Shown here piece by piece: positions 28,842-38,920 of a DNA stretch of 44,561 bases. The notes beneath the pieces are model-generated. The model was not told where the DNA came from and did not search any database. It worked only from the letters and a program-made list of their open reading frames with translations. Each line of letters opens with the position of its first letter. The stretch's first letter is position 1. A program made the translations under genes and the position numbers. Origin of the DNA: a virus; the IMG/VR virus record IMGVR_UViG_3300030380_004215, positions 15,803-60,363 of that record. One strand, written 5' to 3'.

Positions 28842-31065
28842 ACTATATCATTTACTAGAGGATGTTATTCCCAAATCTACCTTGGCAGTAAAAAATAAAG
28901 CTAAGTCGTGGAAGTATGGCTATGACGAAAAACATGACATAGTTGTTATATCTAAATCAGGTCAAATAGAAGATGTAATAAACATAAATGGACTTAGAAT
29001 TGCTCTGCCTAAACCACCAAAAAATATATACAAAAGAGATAGTAAAAAAGCTAATCAATATTGGGAAAGATTTGAATATCCAAAAGAGTTGTTCAGAATT
29101 AAAAGTATATTTAATTGGCATAGCTCGCCTACTTCTTTTAAAGATCAATGGGTGGATTATATTGAAACTGAATTTGACAGAAGAGAAGAAGGTTTTTGGT
29201 TCTATTCAAATGGAGTAAAAACTTACATTACAGGATCGCATTATATGTATCTTCAATGGACAAAGATTGATGTTGGGTTTCCTAACTATCGAGAAGCTAA
29301 TAGGATTTTTTATTTATACTGGGAAGCATGCAAAGCAGACAGTAGATCATTTGGAATATGTTATTTAAAAATTAGACGTTCAGGTTTTTCTTATATGGGA
29401 AGTGAAGAGTGTGCTAATATAGGAACAATATCAAAAGATGCTAGAATAGGAATTTTATCTAAAACAGGATCTGATGCAAAAAAAATGTTTACTGACAAAG
29501 TAGTTCCTATTTCAAATAACTACCCATTCTTTTTTAAGCCAGTTCAAGACGGTATGGATAAGCCAAAAACAGAATTAGCTTATAGAGTTCCAGCTTCAAA
29601 GATTACAAAAAAGAATATGTATACTGAGGAAGTTGATTTAGTGGAGGGATTAGATACAACTATTGATTGGAAAAATACTGGTGATAATAGCTATGATGGA
29701 GAAAAATTAAAATTATTAGTACATGATGAGTCTGGTAAATGGGAAAGACCTAATAACATTTTAAATAACTGGAGAGTAACTAAAACTTGTTTAAGGTTAG
29801 GTAGTAAAGTAATTGGTAAATGTATGATGGGTAGTACATCAAACTCATTAGAAAAGGGAGGTGATAGTTTTAAAAAATTATTTTACGATTCAGATATAAG
29901 TAATAGAAATGCGAATGGTCAAACTAAAAGTGGGTTATATTCACTTTTTATTCCTATGGAATGGAATATGGAAGGATTTATAGACATATATGGAGCTCCA
30001 GTTTTTCATAATCCTAAAGAAAAGACAATAGATGTTTATGGCGATTACATTACACAAGGCGCTGTAGATTATTGGGAAAACGAAGTGGAGTCTTTAAAAA
30101 ATGATCCTGACGCACTTAATGAATTTTATCGTCAATTCCCAAGATCTGAAAATCATGCATTTAGGGATGAAAGTAAACAATCATTATTTAACTTACAAAA
30201 AATATATCAGCAGATAGATTATAATGAATCTCTCATTAAAGATAAGTTTATAACAAGAGGATCTTTTTCTTGGAAGGATGGAATTAAAGATAGTCAAGTA
30301 ATATTTAGCCCTAACGACAGGGGTAGATTTTATGTTACTTGGACTCCAAACAAACATCTACAAAATAAAAAAGTATTCAAACAAGGCAAGGCTTATCCAG
30401 GTAATGATCATATGGGTTCATTTGGCTGTGATAGTTATGATATATCAGGAACAGTTGGTGGTGGTGGATCTAATGGAGCTTTACATGGAATGACTAAATT
30501 TCATATGGATGAAGGACCTACAAATGAGTTTTTTTTAGAATACATAGCTAGACCACAAACAGCTGAAATATTTTTTGAAGATGTATTAATGGCTTGTGTG
30601 TTTTATGGTATGCCAATACTTATTGAAAACAACAAACCTAGATTATTGTATCATTTTAAAAATAGAGGATACAGGGGATACTCAATGAATAGACCAGATA
30701 AAATTTATAACAAACTATCAAGGTCTGAAAAAGAATTAGGTGGAATACCTAACTCTAGTGAAGATGTAAAACAAGCACACGCAGCCGCAATAGAATCTTA
30801 CATAGAAAAACATGTAGGGTTAGATTTTTTAGGAACATTTAGAGATTCAGACACTATGGGTACGATGTATTTTACTAGAACCTTAAGTGACTGGGCAAGA
30901 TTCAATATCAACAATAGAACGAAGTTTGATGCATCTATTAGCTCTGGTTTGGCAGTAATGGCTAATCAAAGAAGCTTGTATCAGCCCGTTAAAAATAAAT
31001 CAAAAATAAAACTTAACTTTGCAAGATATGACAACTCGGGAAGTTTTAGCCAAATTTTAAAGTAA
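28819..31065 (+). CDS. terL: Terminase large subunit (DNA packaging ATPase-nuclease)
   Basis: The 748-residue protein has the packaging ATPase core: a Walker A-like LKIRRSGFSYMGSEE at 183-197, Walker B KLKLLVHDESG at 296-306 and a coupling/motor region after it. The nuclease part has GCDSYDIS at 536-543 and PILIENN at 599-605 with Glu603 as metal ligands. The start is TTG (28,819) inside the preceding gene; no ATG exists before residue 143, so a non-standard start is needed. It packages DNA into the prohead with the portal, the next gene. Length (about 750) matches crAss-like large terminases as I recall. Confidence 0.9.
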   Translation: MQKEDQNKLYHLLEDVIPKSTLAVKNKAKSWKYGYDEKHDIVVISKSGQIEDVININGLRIALPKPPKNIYKRDSKKANQYWERFEYPKELFRIKSIFNWHSSPTSFKDQWVDYIETEFDRREEGFWFYSNGVKTYITGSHYMYLQWTKIDVGFPNYREANRIFYLYWEACKADSRSFGICYLKIRRSGFSYMGSEECANIGTISKDARIGILSKTGSDAKKMFTDKVVPISNNYPFFFKPVQDGMDKPKTELAYRVPASKITKKNMYTEEVDLVEGLDTTIDWKNTGDNSYDGEKLKLLVHDESGKWERPNNILNNWRVTKTCLRLGSKVIGKCMMGSTSNSLEKGGDSFKKLFYDSDISNRNANGQTKSGLYSLFIPMEWNMEGFIDIYGAPVFHNPKEKTIDVYGDYITQGAVDYWENEVESLKNDPDALNEFYRQFPRSENHAFRDESKQSLFNLQKIYQQIDYNESLIKDKFITRGSFSWKDGIKDSQVIFSPNDRGRFYVTWTPNKHLQNKKVFKQGKAYPGNDHMGSFGCDSYDISGTVGGGGSNGALHGMTKFHMDEGPTNEFFLEYIARPQTAEIFFEDVLMACVFYGMPILIENNKPRLLYHFKNRGYRGYSMNRPDKIYNKLSRSEKELGGIPNSSEDVKQAHAAAIESYIEKHVGLDFLGTFRDSDTMGTMYFTRTLSDWARFNINNRTKFDASISSGLAVMANQRSLYQPVKNKSKIKLNFARYDNSGSFSQILK

Positions 31066-33501
31066 ATGAAGGACGTAAAGATATCAATTAACCCCCAGGG
31101 TTTCCCAAGTCAATTTGTGTCAGACAGTGTAAAAGATAGCTTACAATTTGGGCTACAAATAGGACAAGCGATACAATATGAATGGTTTAGAAAGGACGGA
31201 GGTCAAAGTCGGTTTTATAATCAATGGGCAGACTTTCACAGACTTAGGCTTTATGCTCGAGGAGAGCAGTCAATGCACAAATATAAAAATGAACTAGCGA
31301 TAGATGGAGATCTAAGCTATTTAAATTTAGATTGGACTCCCGTTCCAATAATTCCAAAATTTGTAGACATAGTTGTAAATGGAATGGCTGATAGGTTATT
31401 CAAAGTAAAAGCATACGCTCAAGACGGAATGTCTTTAGATAAAAGAAGTAAGTATCAGGAAGAGCTGGAAAAAGATATGTTGGCAAAGCCAATTATGAAA
31501 CAAGTTCAGCGTGATTTTGGAGTAAATACATTTAGAATGAGTGAGGAAGAAGTTCCTGAAAGTGATGAGGAACTTGCTTTACACATGCAAATTAAATACA
31601 AGCCTGCAATAGAGATAGCCGAAGAAGAAGCTATTAATACTGTATTGGCAGAAAACAGATATAAAGAAATACAAAAACAATTATACTACGACCAAATGGT
31701 GTTAGGTATTTCTGTCTGTAAACATTCATTTAAATTAGGCTCTGGAATATCAATTGAATATGTAGATCCTGCAAATGTAGTTTATAGCTATACTGAAGAT
31801 CCTACATTTAAAGATTGTTTTTATTGGGGTGAAATCAAAACCCTTCCAATAATAGAGCTTAAAAAAATAGATCCTTCTTTGACAAATGCAGATATGGATG
31901 AAATATCTAAATACAGTCAAAGCTGGTATGATTACAATAACACTGCACAATATTATAATAACAGCATGTTTAGCAAAGATAGTGCTACTTGTTTGTTCTT
32001 TAATTATAAAACCACACACACATTTACTTACAAGAAAAAAGTAAACGCTGTAGGAGCAGAAAAAGTAATTGAAAAAGATGATACATTTAATCCTTCTGAG
32101 GAAATGCAAGAGGAAGGAAAATTTAAAAAAGTTTCCAAAACTATTGATGTATGGTATGAAGGTGTGATGGTTATGGGTACTAACATTTTATTGAAATGGG
32201 AAATGGCAGAAAACATGGCTCGACCAGCTTCTGCATCTCAAGAAGTTTATCCTGAATTTATTGCTTCTGCGCCTAGAATGTATAAAGGTGTTTTAGAGTC
32301 TTTAGTAAGGAGAATGATTACGTTTGCTGACTTAATTCAAATGACTCATTTAAAATTACAACAAGTAATTAATAGAGTTGTTCCTGATGGAATTTTTATT
32401 GATGCAGATGGCTTATCAGAAGTAGATTTAGGTACTGGGCAAACTTATAATCCAGAAGATGCACTAAGAATGTTTTTTCAAACTGGTAGTGTTATAGGTA
32501 GAAGCTATACTCAAGATGGAGATTTTAATCAGTCAAGAGTTCCTATTCAGCAATTAAATGCTAGTTCAGGACAAGGTAAAATTCAAAGTTTAGTAGGAAC
32601 ATATAATCACTATATGTCTATGTTGCGTGACGTAACTGGCTTAAATGAAGCTAGAGATGGAACAAGACCTGACACTTATGCTTTGGTTGGGTTGCAAAAA
32701 TTAGCAGCCTTGAGTAGTAATACAGCGACAAGACACATATTAGATGCAGGAATATCTTTGACAGAAAGATTATGTACGGCTTTATCAAGTAGGATTGCTG
32801 ACTTAATAGAGTACTCTGACTTTAGAGAAGAATTTGTAAATCAAGTTGGAAAATTTAATGTAGGTATTTTAGAAGAAATATCTCAATTGTATTTAAGTGA
32901 CTTTGGAATATTTATCGAAGTTACTCCAGATGAAGAACAAGAAAAACTATTAGAACAGAATATTCAAATGGCACTATCTAAAAATGATATTAATTTAGAA
33001 GATGCTATTGATATAAGAGAGATTAGAAATTTAAAGCTAGCTAATCAAATGTTGAAGGTTAGAAGAAAAGCTAAGTCTGATCAAGATCAACAAGCTAAAG
33101 CAGCAGCTGCACAACAACAATCACAAATTAATATGCAATCTCAACAAATGGCTGCTCAGACTGCAATGCAAAAACTTCAAATGGAAACTCAAGCTGCAAT
33201 GCAAATTGAACAAGGAAAAGCTCAGTATGCTATAGAAAAAATGAAAGGTGAGGCAGCAATTAAATCTGAACTTATGAAGTTAGAGTTTAATCTTCAAATG
33301 CAACTTCAAGGAGTTCAACAGGAAGGTTTATTGAAGCGAGAAGAAAAAAGAGAAGAAGCTAAGGCAAGTCGTATATCACAGGCTAATACGGAACAATCAA
33401 AACTTATTGAGCAACGTAAAAATAACTTGCCTCCAGTGACGTTTGAGTCCAATGAAGATAGTTTGGACGGATTTGACTTAGCAGAATTTGAGCCTAGATA
33501 A
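31066..33501 (+). CDS. Portal protein
   Basis: The 811-residue protein is the right length and place for a large portal: it follows the terminase, with its ATG directly after the stop. An N-terminal basic-aromatic region (WADFHRLRLYARGEQSMHKY) leads to a beta-rich core and a region with YRLYARG-like strands, then a helical wing (MRMFFQTG...) and a long C-terminal Gln-rich coiled coil (about 660-780; QQSQINMQSQQMAAQTAMQK). Such Gln-rich tails occur in crAss-like portals. It forms the dodecameric DNA gate. Identification is by position, length and fold pattern. Confidence 0.85.
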   Translation: MKDVKISINPQGFPSQFVSDSVKDSLQFGLQIGQAIQYEWFRKDGGQSRFYNQWADFHRLRLYARGEQSMHKYKNELAIDGDLSYLNLDWTPVPIIPKFVDIVVNGMADRLFKVKAYAQDGMSLDKRSKYQEELEKDMLAKPIMKQVQRDFGVNTFRMSEEEVPESDEELALHMQIKYKPAIEIAEEEAINTVLAENRYKEIQKQLYYDQMVLGISVCKHSFKLGSGISIEYVDPANVVYSYTEDPTFKDCFYWGEIKTLPIIELKKIDPSLTNADMDEISKYSQSWYDYNNTAQYYNNSMFSKDSATCLFFNYKTTHTFTYKKKVNAVGAEKVIEKDDTFNPSEEMQEEGKFKKVSKTIDVWYEGVMVMGTNILLKWEMAENMARPASASQEVYPEFIASAPRMYKGVLESLVRRMITFADLIQMTHLKLQQVINRVVPDGIFIDADGLSEVDLGTGQTYNPEDALRMFFQTGSVIGRSYTQDGDFNQSRVPIQQLNASSGQGKIQSLVGTYNHYMSMLRDVTGLNEARDGTRPDTYALVGLQKLAALSSNTATRHILDAGISLTERLCTALSSRIADLIEYSDFREEFVNQVGKFNVGILEEISQLYLSDFGIFIEVTPDEEQEKLLEQNIQMALSKNDINLEDAIDIREIRNLKLANQMLKVRRKAKSDQDQQAKAAAAQQQSQINMQSQQMAAQTAMQKLQMETQAAMQIEQGKAQYAIEKMKGEAAIKSELMKLEFNLQMQLQGVQQEGLLKREEKREEAKASRISQANTEQSKLIEQRKNNLPPVTFESNEDSLDGFDLAEFEPR

Positions 33502-33510
33502 GCTTAAATT

Positions 33511-33536
33511 TTGTTATAAATTATATATTAACTTTG
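33511..33536 (+). promoter_or_regulatory. Promoter ahead of the scaffold and capsid genes
   Basis: TTG (33,511-33,513) and TAACTTTG (33,529-33,536) form the Bacteroidetes pattern with a 15-base spacer, 17 bases before the scaffold ATG. It gives the scaffold-capsid pair extra expression. Confidence 0.6.
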
Positions 33537-33552
33537 CATAAAATAAAATAAA

Positions 33553-34674
33553 ATGGAATTAAAAATTAAAGAAGTAACTCCTGTGGAGGAAAAATCTGTA
33601 CAGGAAGTAGAAGAAAAACTACTTAAAAAACACGAAGAAGAAAATTCTGCTGCTGTTAAAGCACCAGAAACAACTGCTACGGAACCTGCTGAAAAGCAAA
33701 CTGTAGAACAAAGTTCCGATGATAAGTCGGAAGTTGATAGTCCAACTATAAAAGACGAAGACGTTCTTTCATATATTAAAAATAGATATAATAAAGATAT
33801 ATCATCAGTGGATGATTTGTTTGCTCAACAAGAGAAAAATGATCCTCTACCTGAAGATGTGTCTAAATATTTGGATTTTAAAAAAAATACAGGAAGAGGT
33901 TTTCAAGACTTTGTAAAAGCTAATACAGATTATACAGAGTTTTCAGATGACCAAGTCCTGAAAGAATATTATTCTTTGACTGAAGAAGATCTTGATTCTG
34001 AAGACATTCAATACTTAATGGACGATAAGTTCGGATATGATGAAGAGGAAGATGATGAAAGAGATATAAAGAAAAAGAATATATCAAAGAAAAGAGAAAT
34101 TTCTAAAGCTAGAAAATATCTTAAAGAATTTAGTGAATCTTATAAAGTTCCTCTTGAGTCAAGTGGGAGCTCGATTCCAGAAAAAGATCTTCAAGAATTA
34201 CAGGCATATAAGGAAGCTCTCAAACAATCCGCAAGCGCCCAAGAAGCAGCTCGTAAAAAGAGCGAATACTTTTTGAAGCAAACTGATAAAGTTTTTGATT
34301 CCGAGTTCAAAGGTTTTGAGTTCAATGTAGGAGATAAAAAAATATCATACGCATATGGAGATGCTGCAGAAATGAAAGCCAAACAAGTAAATTTAGATAA
34401 TTTTGTAAAAAAGTATTTAAATGATGACGGTTTGATTGGTGACGCTAAGGGATGGCATAGGGCAATGAGTGCAGCTATGAATCCTGAGAAATTTGCTCAG
34501 TATTTTTATGAGCAAGGAAAGGCAGATGCAATAGGAGATGTTTCGAAGAAAAGTAAAAACATCAACATGAATGTAAGGCAAACGCCTCAATCAATAGGCG
34601 ACACAGGTTTTAAGGCTAGACCAGTTTCTGATACAAGCGGGAGAGGATTGAGAATTAGAAGTAAAAAGAAATAG
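33553..34674 (+). CDS. Capsid scaffolding protein
   Basis: The 373-residue protein is strongly acidic and low-complexity at its start (MELKIKEVTPVEEKSVQEVE), with coiled-coil helices and an acidic centre (DDKFGYDEEEDDERD at about 157-171), and a C-terminal basic segment (GRGLRIRSKKK) that could bind capsid protein. It sits between portal and major capsid protein, where tailed phages encode scaffolds or head-maturation proteins. No protease motif was found. Role is inferred from order and composition. Confidence 0.75.
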   Translation: MELKIKEVTPVEEKSVQEVEEKLLKKHEEENSAAVKAPETTATEPAEKQTVEQSSDDKSEVDSPTIKDEDVLSYIKNRYNKDISSVDDLFAQQEKNDPLPEDVSKYLDFKKNTGRGFQDFVKANTDYTEFSDDQVLKEYYSLTEEDLDSEDIQYLMDDKFGYDEEEDDERDIKKKNISKKREISKARKYLKEFSESYKVPLESSGSSIPEKDLQELQAYKEALKQSASAQEAARKKSEYFLKQTDKVFDSEFKGFEFNVGDKKISYAYGDAAEMKAKQVNLDNFVKKYLNDDGLIGDAKGWHRAMSAAMNPEKFAQYFYEQGKADAIGDVSKKSKNINMNVRQTPQSIGDTGFKARPVSDTSGRGLRIRSKKK

Positions 34675-34697
34675 TAAAAATTTAAAACTTAGAAATT

Positions 34698-36122
34698 ATG
34701 GCAGTAGATGCAGTACCTGGGTTTGACTTGCAACCAAGTTCGGAACAGGTTTTATTACAAACAAACTACATTACCAATTTCGATTTCTTAAATCAGTATT
34801 TACCAGATACTTATGAAAAAGAATTTGAAAGATATGGTAATCGTACAGTAGCATCATTCTTAAGAATGGTAGGCGCTGAAATGCCTTCTAACTCTGACCT
34901 TATCAAATGGGCAGAGCAAGGAAGATTACATACTAAATATGTGGACGTAGTGTCTGGAGCAGCAGCTGGATCAGCAGTAGCTACTTTAACTATTAATGAC
35001 GTACTTGTACCTGGTACAGGTGGAATCGCTATTAGAGTAGGACAAACAATCATGTTATCAGATAGTTCTATTGGATCAACAAACAGTAACAAAGCAATCG
35101 TTACAGCAGTTGATACAGCTTTAGGAACTGTTGATGTAGCATATTACGAAGCAGCAGGTCAGTCAATGGCAGCGGCAGTACAATGTTCATTATTTATTTA
35201 TGGTTCAGAGTTCCAAAAAGGAGCTATCGGAATGTCAGGTCAGCTAGAAGCTGATGACTTCATTTTTGAAAATTCACCAATCATCATTAAAGACCGTTAC
35301 GCAGTATCAGGTTCTGATATGGCTCAGATTGGATGGATCGAAGTTACAACTGAAAACGGAGCTACAGGCTTTTTATGGTACTTAAAATCAGAGCACGAAA
35401 CAAGATTGAGATTTGAAGACTATCTTGAAACAGCAATGGTTGAAGCAGTACCTGCAGTAGCAGGATCAGGAGCAGCAGCAATAGCAGAAGGAATTGCTAG
35501 TGGTGTTGGTAACAAAGGATCTGAAGGTTTATTCTATGTAGTAGAAGAAAGAGGAAATGTTTGGAGTGGTGGTAACCCTACTACTTTAGCTGACTTTGAT
35601 GCTATTATTCAGAGATTAGACAAGCAAGGTTCTATCGAAGAAAATGTACTTTTCGTAAACAGAGAATTTGGATTTGACATTGATGATATGTTAGCAGCTC
35701 AAAACTCATATGGTAATCCAGCTGGAACATCATATGGTCTTTTTGACAATGACGAGGAAATGGCGTTAAATTTAGGTTTCTCAGGATTCAGAAGAGGATA
35801 TGACTTCTATAAAACTGACTGGAAATATCTTAACGATCCTACTATGAGAGGAGATATCGTTGGTGGAGCAATTAATGGTATATTAGTACCTGCAGGTTCA
35901 ACAACTGTATACGATCAAGTATTAGGTAAAAACGCTAAGAGACCTTTCTTACACGTTAGATATAGAGCTTCAGAAACTGAAGACAGACGCTACAAAACTT
36001 GGATTACAGGTTCTGCAGGTGGAGCAGCTACATCGTCATTAGATGCGATGGAAGTTAACTTCTTATCTGAAAGAGCATTATGTACTCTAGGAGCAAACAA
36101 CTTCTTTATCTTTACTAACTAA
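34698..36122 (+). CDS. Major capsid protein (crAss-like)
   Basis: The 474-residue protein follows the scaffold gene. Its C-terminal third, VLGKNAKRPFLHVRYRASETEDRR then TWITGSAGGAATSSLDAMEVNFLSERAL (about 410-460) and GANNFFIF at the end, matches what I recall of Crassvirales major capsid proteins (RPFLHVRYRAS-x-DDR-KTW-TGS-G). An inserted beta-rich domain spans about 80-165. HK97-fold shells made of this protein enclose the genome. It starts in a favourable ATG context 23 bases after the previous stop. Confidence 0.9.
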   Translation: MAVDAVPGFDLQPSSEQVLLQTNYITNFDFLNQYLPDTYEKEFERYGNRTVASFLRMVGAEMPSNSDLIKWAEQGRLHTKYVDVVSGAAAGSAVATLTINDVLVPGTGGIAIRVGQTIMLSDSSIGSTNSNKAIVTAVDTALGTVDVAYYEAAGQSMAAAVQCSLFIYGSEFQKGAIGMSGQLEADDFIFENSPIIIKDRYAVSGSDMAQIGWIEVTTENGATGFLWYLKSEHETRLRFEDYLETAMVEAVPAVAGSGAAAIAEGIASGVGNKGSEGLFYVVEERGNVWSGGNPTTLADFDAIIQRLDKQGSIEENVLFVNREFGFDIDDMLAAQNSYGNPAGTSYGLFDNDEEMALNLGFSGFRRGYDFYKTDWKYLNDPTMRGDIVGGAINGILVPAGSTTVYDQVLGKNAKRPFLHVRYRASETEDRRYKTWITGSAGGAATSSLDAMEVNFLSERALCTLGANNFFIFTN

Positions 36123-36150
36123 GATATAGATTATAATTATGTGATAGTTG

Positions 36151-36171
36151 CCCTCGTTGAATTGACGAGGG
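36151..36171 (+). terminator. Hairpin after the capsid gene (weak terminator)
   Basis: CCCTCGT/ACGAGGG (7 bp, 7-nt loop) 28 bases after the capsid stop, followed only by AT-rich DNA without a long T run. It could trim read-through or protect the capsid mRNA 3' end. Confidence 0.5.
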
Positions 36172-36207
36172 TAATTATTACTTTTAGTAAAATTTAAATT
36201 AAATAAA

Positions 36208-36954
36208 ATGAAAAAAAATAAAAACGTATTTGTAGATAAAACCTACAGACTTACCAAAGACAAAGCTCCATTGAGCTACACAATACCTTCTCGAAATACA
36301 AAGAGAAAATCATTATTATATTTTGACGATAAAACAGGAATTAACAGATCTCTTCGTTATGCTAAAAATCAAAAAAGTATTTTTGAGGATGAGCAAGATG
36401 GAAATGTTTTGTTAGAACCAATTGTTTTTGAAGATGGATTCTTAAGAGTTCCAAAACAAAATCAAATATTACAAGAGTTTTTATCTTATCACCCAGCAAA
36501 CGGAAAAGAGTTTGTGGAGGTAGATAAAGAACAAGATGCTTCAATTGAAGTAGATCAATTAGATTTAGCTTTAGATGCTCAAGTATTAGCAAAAGATCTA
36601 GACGTTGAAATGCTAGAAACTATTGCAAGAGTTGTAATAGGATTGAATATTGAAAAAATGACTTCTGCAGAATTAAAAAGAGATGTAAGGTTATTTGCTA
36701 AAAGATATCCAAATGAATTTATGGAATCCATAAATGATCCATTACTATCATTACAGAACAAGTGTTCAAAATTCTTTAGTGAAGGATTACTTGTTTTGAA
36801 AAACAAAAAAGATGTCTACTATAACTTAAAAGGAAATAAAAACAAACTATTAACTGTTCCGTATGGTGAAGATCCTTTATTTATTCTCGCATCGTTTTTA
36901 CAAAGCGATGAAGGGTTAGAGGTTCTGCGAATATTGGAATCAAAACTAGATTAG
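36208..36954 (+). CDS. Hypothetical virion-associated protein, 248 aa
   Basis: This acidic-basic mixed protein follows the capsid gene. The start is basic (KKNKNVFVDKTYRLTKDKAP), the middle acidic (EVDKEQDASIEVDQLDLALD), the end helical (GLLVLKNKKDVYYNLKGNKN). It lies in the position of crAss-like head-associated proteins. I cannot assign a domain. It ends in a strong terminator. Confidence 0.6.
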   Translation: MKKNKNVFVDKTYRLTKDKAPLSYTIPSRNTKRKSLLYFDDKTGINRSLRYAKNQKSIFEDEQDGNVLLEPIVFEDGFLRVPKQNQILQEFLSYHPANGKEFVEVDKEQDASIEVDQLDLALDAQVLAKDLDVEMLETIARVVIGLNIEKMTSAELKRDVRLFAKRYPNEFMESINDPLLSLQNKCSKFFSEGLLVLKNKKDVYYNLKGNKNKLLTVPYGEDPLFILASFLQSDEGLEVLRILESKLD

Positions 36955-36959
36955 TCCAG

Positions 36960-36991
36960 GAGGCCTCAAAAAAAGAGGCCTCTTTTTTTTT
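36960..36991 (+). terminator. Rho-independent terminator
   Basis: Two identical palindromic halves GAGGCCTC separated by seven A form an 8-bp stem followed by nine T. It ends the capsid transcript, and a new promoter follows at once. Confidence 0.9.
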
Positions 36992-36993
36992 CT

Positions 36994-37001
36994 TATCTTT
37001 G
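36994..37001 (+). promoter_or_regulatory. -7 box TATCTTTG
   Basis: TATCTTTG matches TAnnTTTG, 17 bases before the next ATG and directly after the terminator, so it starts the tail operon. Confidence 0.6.
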
Positions 37002-37018
37002 TACAAACTAAATTTACC

Positions 37019-37993
37019 ATGATAAATGAAGTAAGAAATACTGTGCTTTCTATTGCCAATAAAAATAATTTTGGATACATAACTCCAAATGATTTTAACT
37101 TATACGCAAGACAAGCTCAGTTAGATATATTTGAAGATTATTTTTATCAATACAATGCGTGGAATGTAAAGCAGAATGTTAGACAATCTGGTACAGGGTA
37201 TGCTGATATTGTAAAAAGTCTAGAGGAAGTTTTAGATAGTTTTTCAGCGACAAGAGCTTTGTTGTATAGAGGTTCTTCTTTGTATGATTTACCAGAAAAT
37301 TACTATTTAATTAATAAGATTAATTATTACAATACTGTAATTACTACAGGTAGTACAACAAATTTTGGAACTAATTTATTAGAAGACAATACTGCAACTT
37401 TTATAACTGATAATGTACAAGTTGGAAATTTAGTAAGTAATGACGAAACGGGTTTGAGTGCTTTTGTGACAGCAGTTGTTTCAGAAACAGAGCTCAATCT
37501 AAGTAATGACCTTTTTAATTTATTAGGGATTGATTATACAATAGTATCTACTAACCCATCAACAATAAGAGAAATAGAAAGAGTTTCTCAAAATAAAATA
37601 TTTTATTTAAACAGCAGTCCTTTGACTTATCCTACAGCAATGTATCCTGCATATGTATTGGGAGGTGCTGACGGAACAGCTGGATCATCAAACACTTTTG
37701 GCAATACAGTTACTGTGTATCCTGATAGCATAGGAACACAAGGAATGGTTATTACTCAATATATAAGGTATCCTAGAGTACCTAACTGGACATATGTTCA
37801 AGTTGGAATAAATCAAGAGCCTTCATTTGATGAAAGTGCGGCAGATTATCAGGATTTTGAATTACCAGAATCAGATGCGCCTAACTTAATAAACAAAATA
37901 CTTCAGTACGCTGGTGTATCTATAAGAGACAATACAGTTGCAGCATTTGGGAAGGCAGAAGAAACTGAAGCTAATAAACAAGAAGGACAATAA
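37019..37993 (+). CDS. Putative head-tail connector protein, 324 aa
   Basis: The protein has a helical N-terminal part (NDFNLYARQAQLDIFEDYFYQ) typical of connector/adaptor proteins, a beta-rich middle, and an acidic C terminus (DESAADYQDFELPESDA). It is first in the tail operon, 2 bases before a second connector-like gene. crAss-like phages carry similar proteins here. Inferred role: ring between portal and tail. Confidence 0.62.
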   Translation: MINEVRNTVLSIANKNNFGYITPNDFNLYARQAQLDIFEDYFYQYNAWNVKQNVRQSGTGYADIVKSLEEVLDSFSATRALLYRGSSLYDLPENYYLINKINYYNTVITTGSTTNFGTNLLEDNTATFITDNVQVGNLVSNDETGLSAFVTAVVSETELNLSNDLFNLLGIDYTIVSTNPSTIREIERVSQNKIFYLNSSPLTYPTAMYPAYVLGGADGTAGSSNTFGNTVTVYPDSIGTQGMVITQYIRYPRVPNWTYVQVGINQEPSFDESAADYQDFELPESDAPNLINKILQYAGVSIRDNTVAAFGKAEETEANKQEGQ

Positions 37994-37995
37994 TT

Positions 37996-38919
37996 ATGGC
38001 ATTTTTAACAGACTATCAGTATTACGAAAATAGCGGCAACGCTCCAGAAAATGAAAACTGGGGATCGTATCAATATGTTTCATTGGATGAAATTGTAACA
38101 AATTTTATTCTAATGTATGTTGGTAATGATAAGCTAATAAATAATGTAGAAAAATACAATATCAGGTTTCACGCAAAAAGAGCTATTCAAGAATTAAATT
38201 ACGATTCTTTAAAAGAAATTAAAATTCTTGAGCTACAAGTTTGTGACACCCTTAGATATGTATTGCCTGCAGACTATGTAAATTGGGTTAGAATATCATT
38301 ATATAAAGACGGATTGTTATTGCCTTTAAGTGAAAACATTCAAACAAACTGGGCAGATGCTTATTTGCAAGATAATAATTGTAGAATATTATTTGATCAC
38401 GATGGACAAATATTAAAACCATCTACATCTACAATTGATATGCAAAGAATATTAAAGCAAAAGAAAACTATTTATCTTAATGAAATGAGTCAATATCATG
38501 GGCAAGAAGGATATTTTTATAATGGACTATGGTATTTCGAATACCCCATAGGAGCTAGATATGGTTTAAATACTGAAACGGCAAATCAAAATCCTACGTT
38601 TAAATTAAATAAACAAGCAGGTGTAATTAATTTTAGTTCTGACATGGCTAATGAACTTTGTGTGTTAGAATATGTTTCTGATGGAATGGAAAAGGGAGAT
38701 GACTCAAATGTAAGTGTAAATAAACTTTTTGAAGAATTTATATATGCATATATGAAGTATGTTATTCTAAATAGCAAAGTAGGTGTTCAAGAATATATCA
38801 TAAACAGGGTTAGAAAAGAAAAAGCAGCGCTTCTAAGAAACGCAAAATTAAGATTAAGTAATATACACCCAGGAAGATTATTAATGAATCTAAGAGGGCG
38901 TGCTAAATGGATAAAGTAA
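37996..38919 (+). CDS. Putative head-tail connector/adaptor, 307 aa
   Basis: The protein has an N-terminal polar stretch (MAFLTDYQYYENSGNAPENE), then a helical part (DKLINNVEKYNIRFHAKRAI) and an aromatic-rich beta part (YVLPADYVNWVRISLYKDG). It ends in a basic helical tail (KAALLRNAKLRLSNIHPG). The position between another connector and the giant tail gene suggests a neck ring protein. No named family is certain. Confidence 0.62.
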   Translation: MAFLTDYQYYENSGNAPENENWGSYQYVSLDEIVTNFILMYVGNDKLINNVEKYNIRFHAKRAIQELNYDSLKEIKILELQVCDTLRYVLPADYVNWVRISLYKDGLLLPLSENIQTNWADAYLQDNNCRILFDHDGQILKPSTSTIDMQRILKQKKTIYLNEMSQYHGQEGYFYNGLWYFEYPIGARYGLNTETANQNPTFKLNKQAGVINFSSDMANELCVLEYVSDGMEKGDDSNVSVNKLFEEFIYAYMKYVILNSKVGVQEYIINRVRKEKAALLRNAKLRLSNIHPGRLLMNLRGRAKWIK

Positions 38920-38920
38920 T

